Source: JAPOKJ01 sp031421635
Lineage (GTDB): Bacteria; Pseudomonadota; Gammaproteobacteria; Burkholderiales; Burkholderiaceae_E
Direction: 5' to 3'
DNA length: 64,000 nucleotides
Assembly: GCA_031421635.1 (NCBI GenBank)
Contig: JANOPA010000103.1
Location: 33,488-97,487 of the forward strand
The position numbers were made by a program, and so were the translations under genes. Below are positions 16,401 through 25,108 of this stretch, in pieces. Position 1 is the stretch's first letter; the number at the start of each line of letters is the position of its first letter. The notes beneath the pieces are model-generated. The model had not been told where the DNA came from. It worked only from the letters and a program-made list of their open reading frames with translations, and made no database searches.

Positions 16401-18117
16401 GATGCTCCTGATTTTTTTGATTTGTGCGAGCAGCCCTGTTGAAGGGTCGCATGGTTTGCAGTACCTGGTCGAGGTCCAGAGTGTCCCAAACAGCCATCAG
16501 ATAACCATCTGGGCGAACCAGGAAAGCCTGGCCCTCAGTCGCTCCGTAACGCTGGTAGGCTTGGCCGTCGTGATCTACGACAACTCCCTCAAACTCCCTC
16601 GCGTTGGCCGATGCCTGCGGCGCGATGACCAGCACACGGACTGCGCTGAGCCCACTGCCTGCGAATAGATCGCCAGGAGGCATCAACACGGCTGACGCAC
16701 TGTCAAACACCAGGAGCAGAAAACCTTGACCAAAGTATTCCGTAAGATGTTTATGACCGTGGCTGGACATCAGAACCGCCTCGGGCGCAGGCATACCAGG
16801 ACGAAGAATCGTTTCGTTCTCGGCACGCGCTTGAAGTTCTGGCGTTGCAGACATTGCCTCGTTCGCCTTGGCAAGACAGCATCTTGAGTCAGCACCATTC
16901 AAAGGGGAGGCCACATACTCAATCGGCGTGGACTGGCGTGGATTGATCAGAGTCTTGGCAGCACTCCCTATGCTCGCTAAGCGCAGCGCCGCTTCACGCA
17001 TGAGCGCGAATCCGTAGCTAGGGGGCGCCATGAACTCGGTACTTTTCGCGCCATAGTGAATATTTTCGCGGGTGGCATGAACCCTCTCAATACTGTAGCT
17101 CTCCAAAAGACTTTCATCGGCATTGCCTTGCAAAACCAAGGCAAGCTTCCAGGCAAGATTACCGGCATCATCGAGGCCCGAGTTTAAGCCGCGTACGCCA
17201 AAGATCGGCACTAAATGGCCCGCATCGCCAGCAAACAGTGTGCGGCCATAACGGTAGCTTGGGAGGGTAAGGCACTTGGCGTTATAGATGGAGATCCAAA
17301 GGGCCTTCCATGGAGCGCGCTCGCCAATCATCTCGAGATGGCTCCTTACCCTTGGCAGCACATTCTCCGGCTTAACCGCCTCGATGGGATCTTCATCATC
17401 GCGTACTTGATAATCTACGCGCCAAATGTTGTCCGGCTGGCGATGCATAAGGATGGTACTACCGGGATTGGAAGGTGGATCAAACCAGGCGAGGCGCTCG
17501 ACCGGACGCTGAGTATCTTGCTCTATATCGACGATCACATATTTGCCCTCGTATTGCACCCCCTCTAGTTGCAATCCAAGCTGATCGCGCACGGTGCTCC
17601 GACCTCCGTCGCAGGCAATAAGATAGTCTGCCTTTATGAGGCGTTGATGGCCGTTGGCATCCTCAATGGTGACTAAAGGACCATCGTCGCGATTGTCAAC
17701 CTTTACGAGCTTCGTACGCCATAAAATCTCCGAAAAATCGCCGTGCTCTTGAGCCGCGAGATGAACATATTGCTCCACATAAAACTGCTGAATATTGACC
17801 ATGGGCGCAAAGCGCTGCGTGGGCTCATGAGGCATCTGAAAATGCAAAACCTCCTGATCGCGCCAGTAGCTGCGGCCTCCCGCCCAGGGCATACTCTTGG
17901 CCCGCACAGCCTCGGTGGCGCCCGCCCAGTGCAAAATTTCTTGAGAGCGGCGCGAAACACAAATCGCACGGCTTCCGGTGCAATAACTCTCGTCCGCTTC
18001 GATGACAAGACTGCGAATGCCATAACCCGCCAACAGCGCGGATAAGGTCAGGCCCACGGGACCACCACCGGCAATGACGACCGGTTCGTGGCGAGGCGCT
18101 GCTTCAATTGAAATCAT
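16393..18117 (-). CDS. FAD-dependent aromatic monooxygenase, MhpA/PheA-type
   Basis: The 574-residue class A flavoprotein hydroxylase has an N-terminal GGGPVGLTLSALLAGYG dinucleotide fold, a central DYLIACDGGRSTVR (DG motif) and FAGDAGHLVPIFGVRGLNSG (GD motif). A C-terminal thioredoxin-like domain follows. The family hydroxylates phenols or hydroxyphenylpropionates with NAD(P)H and O2. It is first in the operon and has a MarR-type operator 13 bases upstream of its ATG. The exact substrate cannot be read from sequence. Confidence 0.85.
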   Translation of the reverse strand: MISIEAAPRHEPVVIAGGGPVGLTLSALLAGYGIRSLVIEADESYCTGSRAICVSRRSQEILHWAGATEAVRAKSMPWAGGRSYWRDQEVLHFQMPHEPTQRFAPMVNIQQFYVEQYVHLAAQEHGDFSEILWRTKLVKVDNRDDGPLVTIEDANGHQRLIKADYLIACDGGRSTVRDQLGLQLEGVQYEGKYVIVDIEQDTQRPVERLAWFDPPSNPGSTILMHRQPDNIWRVDYQVRDDEDPIEAVKPENVLPRVRSHLEMIGERAPWKALWISIYNAKCLTLPSYRYGRTLFAGDAGHLVPIFGVRGLNSGLDDAGNLAWKLALVLQGNADESLLESYSIERVHATRENIHYGAKSTEFMAPPSYGFALMREAALRLASIGSAAKTLINPRQSTPIEYVASPLNGADSRCCLAKANEAMSATPELQARAENETILRPGMPAPEAVLMSSHGHKHLTEYFGQGFLLLVFDSASAVLMPPGDLFAGSGLSAVRVLVIAPQASANAREFEGVVVDHDGQAYQRYGATEGQAFLVRPDGYLMAVWDTLDLDQVLQTMRPFNRAARTNQKNQEHHD

Positions 18118-18130
18118 AAGCCACTTTGTT

Positions 18131-18173
18131 TAGTTGCGCGCACAACTATATGCTCAAAGCAAGTAATAGGCAA
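18131..18173 (-). promoter_or_regulatory. MarR-type operator overlapping the promoter of the monooxygenase operon
   Basis: TAGTTGCGCGCACAACTA (18131-18148) is an 18-bp near-perfect inverted repeat (8 of 9 pairs), as bound by many MarR repressors. On the minus strand a -10-like TATAGT (18145-18150) overlaps it. A -35-like TTGCCT (18168-18173) lies 17 bases further upstream. MarR bound there should block RNA polymerase. Confidence 0.7.
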
Positions 18174-18256
18174 ACAACTATGAACCAGGTAGGAGTCTGG
18201 GCCTTTATCGCAACGAAGCTACGACCATCAACGCTGTGGAGTGGGACGCCGGACGC

Positions 18257-18871
18257 CTAAACGTTTTGCGTTGAAAGCATACGCTCAACATAGCGTGCAA
18301 TCAGATCCACCTCAAGATTTACCGCCTGACCGGGGCGCAGATGGCGCAACGCGGTGACCTGCACTGTATGCGGTATCAAGTTCAATTGAAACCGAACCGA
18401 ATCGGCTTGATCGGTCACCTGATTAACCGTGAGGCTGACCCCGTTGATCGTGACCGAACCCTTATAGGCAAAGTATTTAGCCAAAGAGCGAGGCGCCTCA
18501 ATTTCAAGTAACCAACTCTCGCCTACCGCCTCGAAGCGCTCGACTCGACCCATGCCGTCCACATGACCGCTCACCAAATGCCCGCCCAACTTGGTCGCCA
18601 AGGTGAGCGACTTTTCGAGATTCACTTCGCCCAGCGCATCCAACCCAGCGGTCTTGCTAAGGCTTTCGCGAGAAACATCAACCGCAAACACATTGCCCTG
18701 AATTTCAACAGCCGTCATACAGGCACCTTGAATGCAAATGCTGTCACCAAGAACAACATCATGCAAGCCCAGGCCACCGGCGTCGACATAAAGGCGAACC
18801 CCCGCGGCGTCACCCCCTAAGGGTTGTATGGATTGAATTTTTCCGAGCGCGGTAACAATGCCTGTAAACAT
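18257..18871 (-). CDS. ribE: Riboflavin synthase alpha subunit
   Basis: The 204-residue protein consists of two lumazine-binding repeats. It begins with the diagnostic MFTGIVTALG and has the second-repeat block KLGGHLVSGHVDG and SLTVNQV. It dismutates two 6,7-dimethyl-8-ribityllumazine molecules to riboflavin. It is the last minus-strand gene of the glyA-nrdR-ribD group, separated from ribD by a PEP-CTERM-type gene. ribBA and ribH are not in the window. Confidence 0.95.
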   Translation of the reverse strand: MFTGIVTALGKIQSIQPLGGDAAGVRLYVDAGGLGLHDVVLGDSICIQGACMTAVEIQGNVFAVDVSRESLSKTAGLDALGEVNLEKSLTLATKLGGHLVSGHVDGMGRVERFEAVGESWLLEIEAPRSLAKYFAYKGSVTINGVSLTVNQVTDQADSVRFQLNLIPHTVQVTALRHLRPGQAVNLEVDLIARYVERMLSTQNV

Positions 18872-18988
18872 GAGCTAAGGATATCACTGGCGTAAGGGGA
18901 GTAGAGAGACAGAGCCAAAGATGCGGGGCAGATTGAATCTTAGACGGGAGCACAGAGAGTAGTCAGGATTGAGGAGCGCGCTGCAGCT

Positions 18989-19020
18989 AGACAAAGCTCG
19001 CACTACGGCGGGCTTTGTCT
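18989..19020 (-). repeat. Hairpin between the PEP-CTERM gene and ribE
   Basis: AGACAAAGC (18989-18997) pairs perfectly with GCTTTGTCT (19012-19020), with partial extension inward. It lies after the PEP-CTERM stop codon and before ribE. No T-tract follows on the minus strand, so it may stabilise or attenuate the transcript rather than be a canonical terminator. Confidence 0.4.
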
Positions 19021-19053
19021 TCAAAACTTCCTGAGCGGCTTGCGCTCGGAAAA

Positions 19054-19785
19054 CTACGCCTTGCGACGTAGAGCCAGACCTACCAAACCTATTGCGAACA
19101 ATGCTGCACTCGCAGGCACAGGCACTCTCCCGCAAGACTTCGGGCCTAAGGAAAGGTAATCCGCCAAGCCCGACACTGGAGCGGCACTTGTGCCCTTAAC
19201 ACCATAGGTAACTTCAGCGGCACCATCGCAATCAATGCGAAGCTCAAGATTGTCGATGGACAGATCCCATGAACGAGTTCCCGCCGCTTTGAAGACAAGC
19301 GCAAGGGTGCCGCCTGCAAAACCGGTACTGCCCACAATTCCATTCGGATTTACAGCATTTGGCAAGGAGAGGTAATTGCTTGAAGCCGCACCACTCACGG
19401 AAATTGTATTCGGACCACCCACTCCAGAAACCGTGGTTGGGTCATTGCCAATATTGCTAAACGCAACCAAGTACGAAACGCTTGCAGAGGTGTAGCCCGT
19501 AGGCAACGGTACTACGCCGTAACCTAAGGTGATCTCGCCTGCGACATTTGTCGCTAAATCGATTGCATACTTTCCGCCGCTGGGGCCAGCGGTGATCGCT
19601 GGCGCGCGAGCATCGGGGTTCGCCAAAACATTCACGACCGTGAGGCCTGGGCTAGCCAAGGCCGAGCCATTAAAGTTATCAATGACAACGGTAATCACGC
19701 CGGCGTGAGCCAAGCCTAAAGACCCAACACTTGTTGCTGCAAAAACAGCCGTGGCCCGAATGGCCTTAGAAACCGAGTGAAGCAC
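19054..19785 (-). CDS. Secreted protein with PEP-CTERM-like sorting signal
   Basis: The 243-residue protein has an N-terminal signal peptide (ATAVFAATSVGSLGLAHA). A beta-rich, Gly/Ser/Asn-rich middle follows, and the C-terminal tripartite signal is VPVPASAALFAIGLVGLALRRK. This is the PEP-CTERM layout: a Pro-containing motif, one helix and a basic tail, recognised by exosortase in exopolysaccharide-producing Gram-negatives. The start is GTG at 19785 behind GGGAGGGA. The middle domain is not one I recognise. It interrupts the ribD-ribE order. Confidence 0.75.
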   Translation of the reverse strand: MLHSVSKAIRATAVFAATSVGSLGLAHAGVITVVIDNFNGSALASPGLTVVNVLANPDARAPAITAGPSGGKYAIDLATNVAGEITLGYGVVPLPTGYTSASVSYLVAFSNIGNDPTTVSGVGGPNTISVSGAASSNYLSLPNAVNPNGIVGSTGFAGGTLALVFKAAGTRSWDLSIDNLELRIDCDGAAEVTYGVKGTSAAPVSGLADYLSLGPKSCGRVPVPASAALFAIGLVGLALRRKA

Positions 19786-19948
19786 ATTCCCTCCCAGGAA
19801 ATTTCAAATAGTTTTGAACTCTGCCGCAACTCAAACAAGCTTGCAGCAAAAGACCTTGGCGCACGAACCCAGGGCAAAACTCTCAATATATAGCGTTTCT
19901 TGGGAGCTCCAGCGCTACCCCTAGTGTAACAAAAAGCAAAGAAGGAAT

Positions 19949-21061
19949 TTATTTCGTGAAGTTTTTTTGCAAAATTACACGGAAATCTTCGCCCATCTGT
20001 ATCATTTCCAGGACAGAAAACGAGGCTCCTTCATCAATCGACTCTAGTGGCCCAATCGCAGCTAGCCCCTGGCCTGAGCCGAGCAACTTTGGTGCAAAAT
20101 AAATGAGCAACTCGTCGACTAATCCGGCTTTGATTAAAGAGCCGTTAAGCTTGTATCCAGCCTCCACATGAAGCTCACCGATACCGCGCTCCGCCAGATA
20201 CTGCAAGGCCGCAAGCAGGTCTGTTTTACCTTGAGCGTTACTGGCTACGAAGGCCACTGGAAGGTTTGCAGCCCGGGCCAGTTGTTCGGCGTTAGGCTCG
20301 CCCTTTAAGGCACTAGCGAGCACCAGGCTCTCGCCTAAGCCTGCACCTCGCTGGAGAATCTGAGCGGCGGGGTTTATTTCGAGGCGCGAATCGATAATCA
20401 CCCGCAGGGGTTGGCGGCCCGTCTCCCAACCGCGCACATTCATCGTAGGGTTATCCCCCTTTACGGTTCCGATACCCGTGAGGATGGCACAGGCCCGGGC
20501 GCGCCAATAATGGCCGTCGTGGCGGGCAGCCTCACCTGTAATCCATTGGCTTTTCCCATTCGCCAGCGCAGTGACCCCATCCAATGAAGCAGCGATTTTC
20601 ATCCTCACCCAAGGGCGGCCGCGAGTCATCCGCGAAACAAAACCGACATTCAATGCCAAGGCCTGTTCATGCAGGAGTCCACAACGAACATCAATGCCAG
20701 CCGCTCGCAAAAGTGCGAAGCCCTGCCCACTAACCTCGGGATTGGGATCCTCCATCGCGGCGATTACCCTCGTCACTCGGGCTTCCACGAGCGCTGTTGC
20801 ACAGGGCGGAGTGCGCCCAAAATGGGAGCAAGGTTCAAGAGTGACATAGGCCGTCGCGCCCCGAGCGCGTTCACCCGCCTGTGCTAAAGCCAAGGCTTCC
20901 GCATGCGGCTCGCCTGCCTTGCGGTGCCACCCTTCGCCGATGACTTCACCATCCTTGACGAGGACGCAACCGACGCGTGGATTTGGCGTCGTGCTGAACA
21001 GACCTTTACTGGCGAGCTCCAGCGCTCGACTCATATGGAGATAATCTTGCTCAGAAAACAT
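19949..21061 (-). CDS. ribD: Bifunctional riboflavin deaminase/reductase RibD
   Basis: The 370-residue protein has an N-terminal zinc deaminase domain (HAEALALAQAGE; PCSHFGRTPPCA) and a C-terminal reductase domain (MKIAASLDGVTALANGKSQW; GIGTVKGDNPTMNVR). It carries out the second and third steps of riboflavin synthesis. Its start lies two bases after the nrdR stop, indicating co-transcription. Confidence 0.95.
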   Translation of the reverse strand: MFSEQDYLHMSRALELASKGLFSTTPNPRVGCVLVKDGEVIGEGWHRKAGEPHAEALALAQAGERARGATAYVTLEPCSHFGRTPPCATALVEARVTRVIAAMEDPNPEVSGQGFALLRAAGIDVRCGLLHEQALALNVGFVSRMTRGRPWVRMKIAASLDGVTALANGKSQWITGEAARHDGHYWRARACAILTGIGTVKGDNPTMNVRGWETGRQPLRVIIDSRLEINPAAQILQRGAGLGESLVLASALKGEPNAEQLARAANLPVAFVASNAQGKTDLLAALQYLAERGIGELHVEAGYKLNGSLIKAGLVDELLIYFAPKLLGSGQGLAAIGPLESIDEGASFSVLEMIQMGEDFRVILQKNFTK

Positions 21062-21063
21062 CG

Positions 21064-21582
21064 TTAGGGGCTCGGTTTTGCTTTGGGCGAACGAGATCGC
21101 GTCACAAGTTGCGGCGGCGGTTTCATGGCGGCGCGCGGCGAGACTTCGTTGATTACGTCAGCAAATTCATCAATGTCCTCAAAACTGCGATAGACCGAAG
21201 CAAAGCGCACATAGGCAATTTTGTCGAGCTTCTTAAGCTCACGCATGACCAGTTCGCCAACTTTTTCAGAGCCTATTTCCTTGAGCCCAAGACTCAAAAG
21301 CTTCTCTTCAATACGGTGAATGGCCGAATCGACGGTCTCTGCAGATACTGGTCTCTTGCGAAGCGAAAGAGAGAGCGAAGCCCGTAACTTACGGCGATCA
21401 AACTCCACTCTGGAGCCGTTTTTCTTGACCACCGCGGGCAGGGCGAGCTCAACTCTTTCATAAGTCGTGAAGCGTTTGTCGCACTGAAAACAACGGCGTC
21501 GACGGCGAACGGAGTCTCCCTCGTCCGACTCTCGGGTTTCAATCACCTGGGTGTCGGCATGATCACAAAAAGGACAACGCAA
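21064..21582 (-). CDS. nrdR: Transcriptional repressor NrdR
   Basis: The 172-residue protein has an N-terminal zinc ribbon (MRCPFCDHADTQV, then CFQCDKRFTTYERVE) and an ATP-cone domain. NrdR represses ribonucleotide reductase genes in response to dATP/ATP. A Pro/Lys-rich tail (about 20 residues, RSRSPKAKPSP) extends past the usual length of about 150. It lies between glyA and ribD. Confidence 0.95.
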   Translation of the reverse strand: MRCPFCDHADTQVIETRESDEGDSVRRRRRCFQCDKRFTTYERVELALPAVVKKNGSRVEFDRRKLRASLSLSLRKRPVSAETVDSAIHRIEEKLLSLGLKEIGSEKVGELVMRELKKLDKIAYVRFASVYRSFEDIDEFADVINEVSPRAAMKPPPQLVTRSRSPKAKPSP

Positions 21583-21652
21583 GGACGCTCGCTTTCTTGG
21601 CTAGTAAGGAAAAACGAAAAAATAAGAATCGATACGACTGCCCCGAAAGCGA

Positions 21653-22933
21653 TTAACGATACACCGGGAAGCGCGCCGTTAGAGCCGACACTTTAGCTCG
21701 CACGGCGCCAATATTGTCTGCACTGTGAGGGTTATCCAGCACATCGGCAATCAAGTGCCCTACGGCGACAGCCTCGGCGTCCTTGAAACCGCGCGTCGTG
21801 AAGGCCGGGGACCCCAAGCGGATTCCACTGGTGACCATCGGCTTCTCGGGATCGTTTGGAATCGAGTTTTTATTGCAGGTCATATGCGCCTCGTCCAGGA
21901 TGCGCTCAGCATCCTTCCCAGTAATTTTCTTGGCGCGCAGATCAACCAGCATCACATGGCTTTCAGTGCGCCCAGAGACAATTCTGAGTCCGCGCTGGAT
22001 CAAGGTTTCGGCCAAGAGCTTGGCGTTGGTTGCCACCTGTTGTTGGTACTGCTTGAACTCGGGTCGCATGGCCTCGCCAAAAGCGACGGCTTTGGCCGCA
22101 ATAACGTGCATCAGCGGACCACCCTGCAAACCTGGAAACACCGCCGAGTTAATGGCCTTTTCATGCTCGGCCTTCATGAGAATAATGCCGCCACGAGGAC
22201 CCCGCAGACTCTTGTGAGTGGTTGATGTCACAACATCCGCATAAGGAACAGGATTGGGATAGACCCCGGCGGCGATTAGGCCAGCATAGTGAGCCATGTC
22301 CACCATGAAAATGGCACCAACGTCCTTCGCCACTTTGGCGAAGCGCGCAAAGTCGATGCTCAAGCTATAGGCCGAGGCCCCTGCGATGATGAGCTTGGGC
22401 TTGGACTCATGCGCCTTGCGCTCCATGACCTCATAGTCGATCGCCTCTTGTGCGTCGAGACCATAGGACACCACGTTAAACCATTTGCCGGACATGTTCA
22501 AAGGCATACCGTGGGTCAAGTGCCCACCTTCGGCCAGGCTCATGCCTAAAATTGTGTCGCCGGGCTTTAAAAACGCGAGAAACACGGCCTGATTGGCTTG
22601 CGAGCCCGAGTTCGGCTGAACATTGACGGTTTCTGCGCCGAAAAGTTTCTTGAGTCGATCCATGGCCAGTTGCTCGGCCATATCAACATATTCACAACCC
22701 CCGTAATATCGTCGGCCAGGATAGCCTTCCGCATACTTGTTCGTAAGTTGCGTACCCTGAGCCTCCATCACTGCCGGGCTTGCATAGTTCTCTGAGGCGA
22801 TCAGTTCAATATGATCTTCTTGGCGCTGATTTTCCAGTTGAACAATCTTCCAAAGCTCCGGGTCGGATTTCGCAAGCGTTTCGCTTTTGTCAAACATTTG
22901 GTGTCGGTCCAGCATTACAGTTCGGTCCAGCAT
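21653..22933 (-). CDS. glyA: Serine hydroxymethyltransferase
   Basis: The 426-residue PLP enzyme interconverts serine and glycine with tetrahydrofolate. Motifs include IASENYASPAVMEAQG, YPGRRYYGGCEYVD and the PLP-lysine region VVTSTTHKSLRGPRGG. The 22933 ATG is preceded by AGGAG. Its N-terminus is extended by about a dozen residues relative to the usual MFDKS start, because MLDR is encoded twice (MLDRTVMLDRHQMFDKS), matching a DNA duplication of ATGCTGGACCGA. Confidence 0.95.
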   Translation of the reverse strand: MLDRTVMLDRHQMFDKSETLAKSDPELWKIVQLENQRQEDHIELIASENYASPAVMEAQGTQLTNKYAEGYPGRRYYGGCEYVDMAEQLAMDRLKKLFGAETVNVQPNSGSQANQAVFLAFLKPGDTILGMSLAEGGHLTHGMPLNMSGKWFNVVSYGLDAQEAIDYEVMERKAHESKPKLIIAGASAYSLSIDFARFAKVAKDVGAIFMVDMAHYAGLIAAGVYPNPVPYADVVTSTTHKSLRGPRGGIILMKAEHEKAINSAVFPGLQGGPLMHVIAAKAVAFGEAMRPEFKQYQQQVATNAKLLAETLIQRGLRIVSGRTESHVMLVDLRAKKITGKDAERILDEAHMTCNKNSIPNDPEKPMVTSGIRLGSPAFTTRGFKDAEAVAVGHLIADVLDNPHSADNIGAVRAKVSALTARFPVYR

Positions 22934-22967
22934 GAGGGCTCCTAGGTCAGTGATTGGCTGAAATGAG

Positions 22968-23083
22968 AAAGCTCTGCCTAAAGGTAGAGCTTTACTCAGG
23001 GTGCCCAGGCGCGCGGCTTACAAATCTCGCGAGAGATTTTGCGCTCCACGGTGCTTATTCACCTTGGGGTTTTAGTGAACCCC
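22968..23083 (-). promoter_or_regulatory. Structured 5' leader of glyA with three hairpins
   Basis: Three perfect inverted repeats lie upstream of glyA: AAAGCTCT/AGAGCTTT (22968-22993), AAATCTC/GAGATTT with a GCGA loop (23022-23039) and GGGGTT/AACCCC (23066-23083). They occupy most of the 183-base gap to the next gene. The arrangement suggests a structured mRNA leader, or a terminator plus leader. I do not recognise a known riboswitch consensus. Confidence 0.4.
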
Positions 23084-23116
23084 TATCGCCAGTCGCGCAA
23101 GCGCTAGATTTTATAC

Positions 23117-23758
23117 CTATGCCGGAAAGTTCATATGTGTGAGCTCGCCCCAGCTCCGAATCGCCCACGTTTCTTCATTCGGCCCTCCATCTAAAAACAG
23201 GCGATTGACGGCCGTATTTTCAATGGGAACTTTGATGGAATCATCGGGCCGCAGCCCTTGAGCGATGCGATACACGCTCCCGAGGACACCGCCATGAGTC
23301 AGCACAACGATGCGCCGAATATCTTTGCTAAAACGCCTCCGAACGTCGTCCATCGCGGCCAGCACCCTTGCATGAAATACCGCAAGGCTTTCGCCACCAC
23401 CCGGGAAGACATGATGCAAAGAACGCGAGCGCCAGCGCTCGAAGTCCTCCGGGTACTGTTCTAGCAGTTCGCGATGGCTTTTGCCTTCGAAATCGCCGAA
23501 GTGGCGCTCTCGCCAGTGAGGCTCAATTTGGACCTCGAGCCGAAAGTGATCTGCAATCGGCTTGGCGGTGGCAATAGCCCGCCCAAGGTCGCTCGCGATC
23601 ACCAAATCGGGGGCGGGTTGGTGTTGAAAGAATTGTCCAAGCAAACACGCCTGACGAAGGCCCTCGTCGTCGAGCGGAATATCAATTCCCCCTTGGAAGC
23701 GGCGATCCTTATTCCAGGCCGTGACGCCGTGGCGAATCAGAATAAGTTCGGAAGCCAA
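23117..23758 (-). CDS. Histidine phosphatase family protein, GpmB/CobC-like
   Basis: The 213-residue protein starts with the catalytic LILIRHGVTAWN motif and has a second His in VVLTHGGVLGSV, an Arg in HWRERHFGDFEG and a Glu in PGGGESLAVFH. It is a cofactor-independent-of-PLP phosphomonoesterase fold. The substrate (phosphoglycerate, alpha-ribazole phosphate or other) is not decided by the sequence. Confidence 0.85.
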   Translation of the reverse strand: MASELILIRHGVTAWNKDRRFQGGIDIPLDDEGLRQACLLGQFFQHQPAPDLVIASDLGRAIATAKPIADHFRLEVQIEPHWRERHFGDFEGKSHRELLEQYPEDFERWRSRSLHHVFPGGGESLAVFHARVLAAMDDVRRRFSKDIRRIVVLTHGGVLGSVYRIAQGLRPDDSIKVPIENTAVNRLFLDGGPNEETWAIRSWGELTHMNFPA

Positions 23759-23787
23759 AACTTTTCGTTAGTAAGCGACTTGCGCGC

Positions 23788-24420
23788 TCAGGCACCCAAC
23801 AAACGAGGATTGAGCGTGTATGTACCCGAATAGCTCACTTTTTCAATAATGTGGGCCTCAATGACGCGCCGAACATCGTTACCACCGAACTTGCCCAGCA
23901 GAGGCAAAGATTCGACATCTAGCGCATAGATCGTGAAATGGTAGTGATGCATGATCGAATCGTTCCAGGGTGGACAGGGTCCGTCGTAGCCGAAATAGTC
24001 CCCCGCCATGTCAGGGTCTGATGCATACCAATAGGTGTAATCGTTAATTCCGTGACGCGCTCCAAGCGGCGCGGCAGGCCCCATTTTACCTTTCGGCGTT
24101 ACGTGCTTTGAAAAACTCGCCGCGGCGATTTCGCGCGCTTCCGATGGAATTTCAATCAACACCCAATGAAAGAAGTCCGTTCTAGGCAGATCTGCGGGCA
24201 CTTCTCGATCAGCCTGATTCACGTCTTCACCTTCAGAAGGCACGGAGCTGTCATGGCAGATCAAGACAAAAGACTTGACTCCGCTGGGCACCTCCGACCA
24301 TGCCAAATGCGGATTGCGGTTTAGAGAGAGCGTGACATGGTTCTTGGCATCGAGCTTTCCGAAACCGAACTCTTCCGGGATTCGGCCACCGGCGGTAAAG
24401 GATTGACTAGTGATTTTCAT
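23788..24420 (-). CDS. YbhB/YbcL-type PEBP family protein
   Basis: The 210-residue phosphatidylethanolamine-binding-like protein has KSFVLICHDSSVP and FFHWVLIEIPSE, the bacterial Raf-kinase-inhibitor-like signature, and a GPCPPWNDSIMHHYHFTIYAL block. Start MKITSQSF at 24420 matches family N-termini; an upstream Met at 24480 overlaps dtd. The cellular role is unknown. Confidence 0.85.
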   Translation of the reverse strand: MKITSQSFTAGGRIPEEFGFGKLDAKNHVTLSLNRNPHLAWSEVPSGVKSFVLICHDSSVPSEGEDVNQADREVPADLPRTDFFHWVLIEIPSEAREIAAASFSKHVTPKGKMGPAAPLGARHGINDYTYWYASDPDMAGDYFGYDGPCPPWNDSIMHHYHFTIYALDVESLPLLGKFGGNDVRRVIEAHIIEKVSYSGTYTLNPRLLGA

Positions 24421-24425
24421 AGTTT

Positions 24426-24944
24426 TCAGTGTAACGCCGGGTTTGATTTGGAGGTAGCACTTTTTCTCGTTTGTAACCAAAAACTCACGGGCCCATCATT
24501 GACCAGAGCTACCTGCATATTGGCGCCAAAGACCCCGGTTTCAATGGAAAGTGCCGGAGTTTTTCTCTTTTTAGTCTGGGTTACAAAATAATCAAACAAA
24601 CGCCGACCCAGCTCCGGCCCCGCCGCAGGCGTAAAGCTGGGGCGCGTGCCCGTCTGAGTATTCGCAGCAAGGGTGAACTGTGGAACGATTAACAGACCGG
24701 CCCGACCAATGATCCCACTTTTCGAAAATTCTTCCGTCAACTGTAGCAAAGATACGTTTATTTTGCCGTCATCGTCTGCAAAAACACGATAATTCAGAAC
24801 TTTTTGCAGCAATTGATCAGCCTCGATTTCGCGGTCCTCTCGTTCAGCACAGAGCAGAATCAGGAGTCCGATCCCAATTTCGGCGGTCAATTGAGAGTCC
24901 ACGCTCACTTGAGCTTGCGACACACGTTGCAGGAGAGCGATCAT
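24426..24944 (-). CDS. dtd: D-aminoacyl-tRNA deacylase
   Basis: The 172-residue protein hydrolyses D-amino acids from tRNA. It begins MIALLQRVSQAQVSV and has SQFTLAANTQTGTRPSF (written here VPQFTLAAN) and the cross-subunit Gly-cisPro motif NDGPVSFWLQ, both diagnostic. About 20 extra C-terminal residues (TRKSATSKSNPALH) extend past the usual end. Start at 24944 follows the family; the longer frame to 25064 is not supported. Confidence 0.9.
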   Translation of the reverse strand: MIALLQRVSQAQVSVDSQLTAEIGIGLLILLCAEREDREIEADQLLQKVLNYRVFADDDGKINVSLLQLTEEFSKSGIIGRAGLLIVPQFTLAANTQTGTRPSFTPAAGPELGRRLFDYFVTQTKKRKTPALSIETGVFGANMQVALVNDGPVSFWLQTRKSATSKSNPALH

Positions 24945-25108
24945 TTTTCGATTAACTTTTATGGACAAAATCGACCGATCGTCGGCTTTCAGAGGAATGG
25001 CGGCGGGGTTTTTCTGGTCAAACACGCCGTCAGCGCTTATAATCCCCCTCCGGGCCTCGGCCATGACGTCTAGTTCGACGCTTTGATTTTACCTTTGGGG
25101 TTGGGCCG

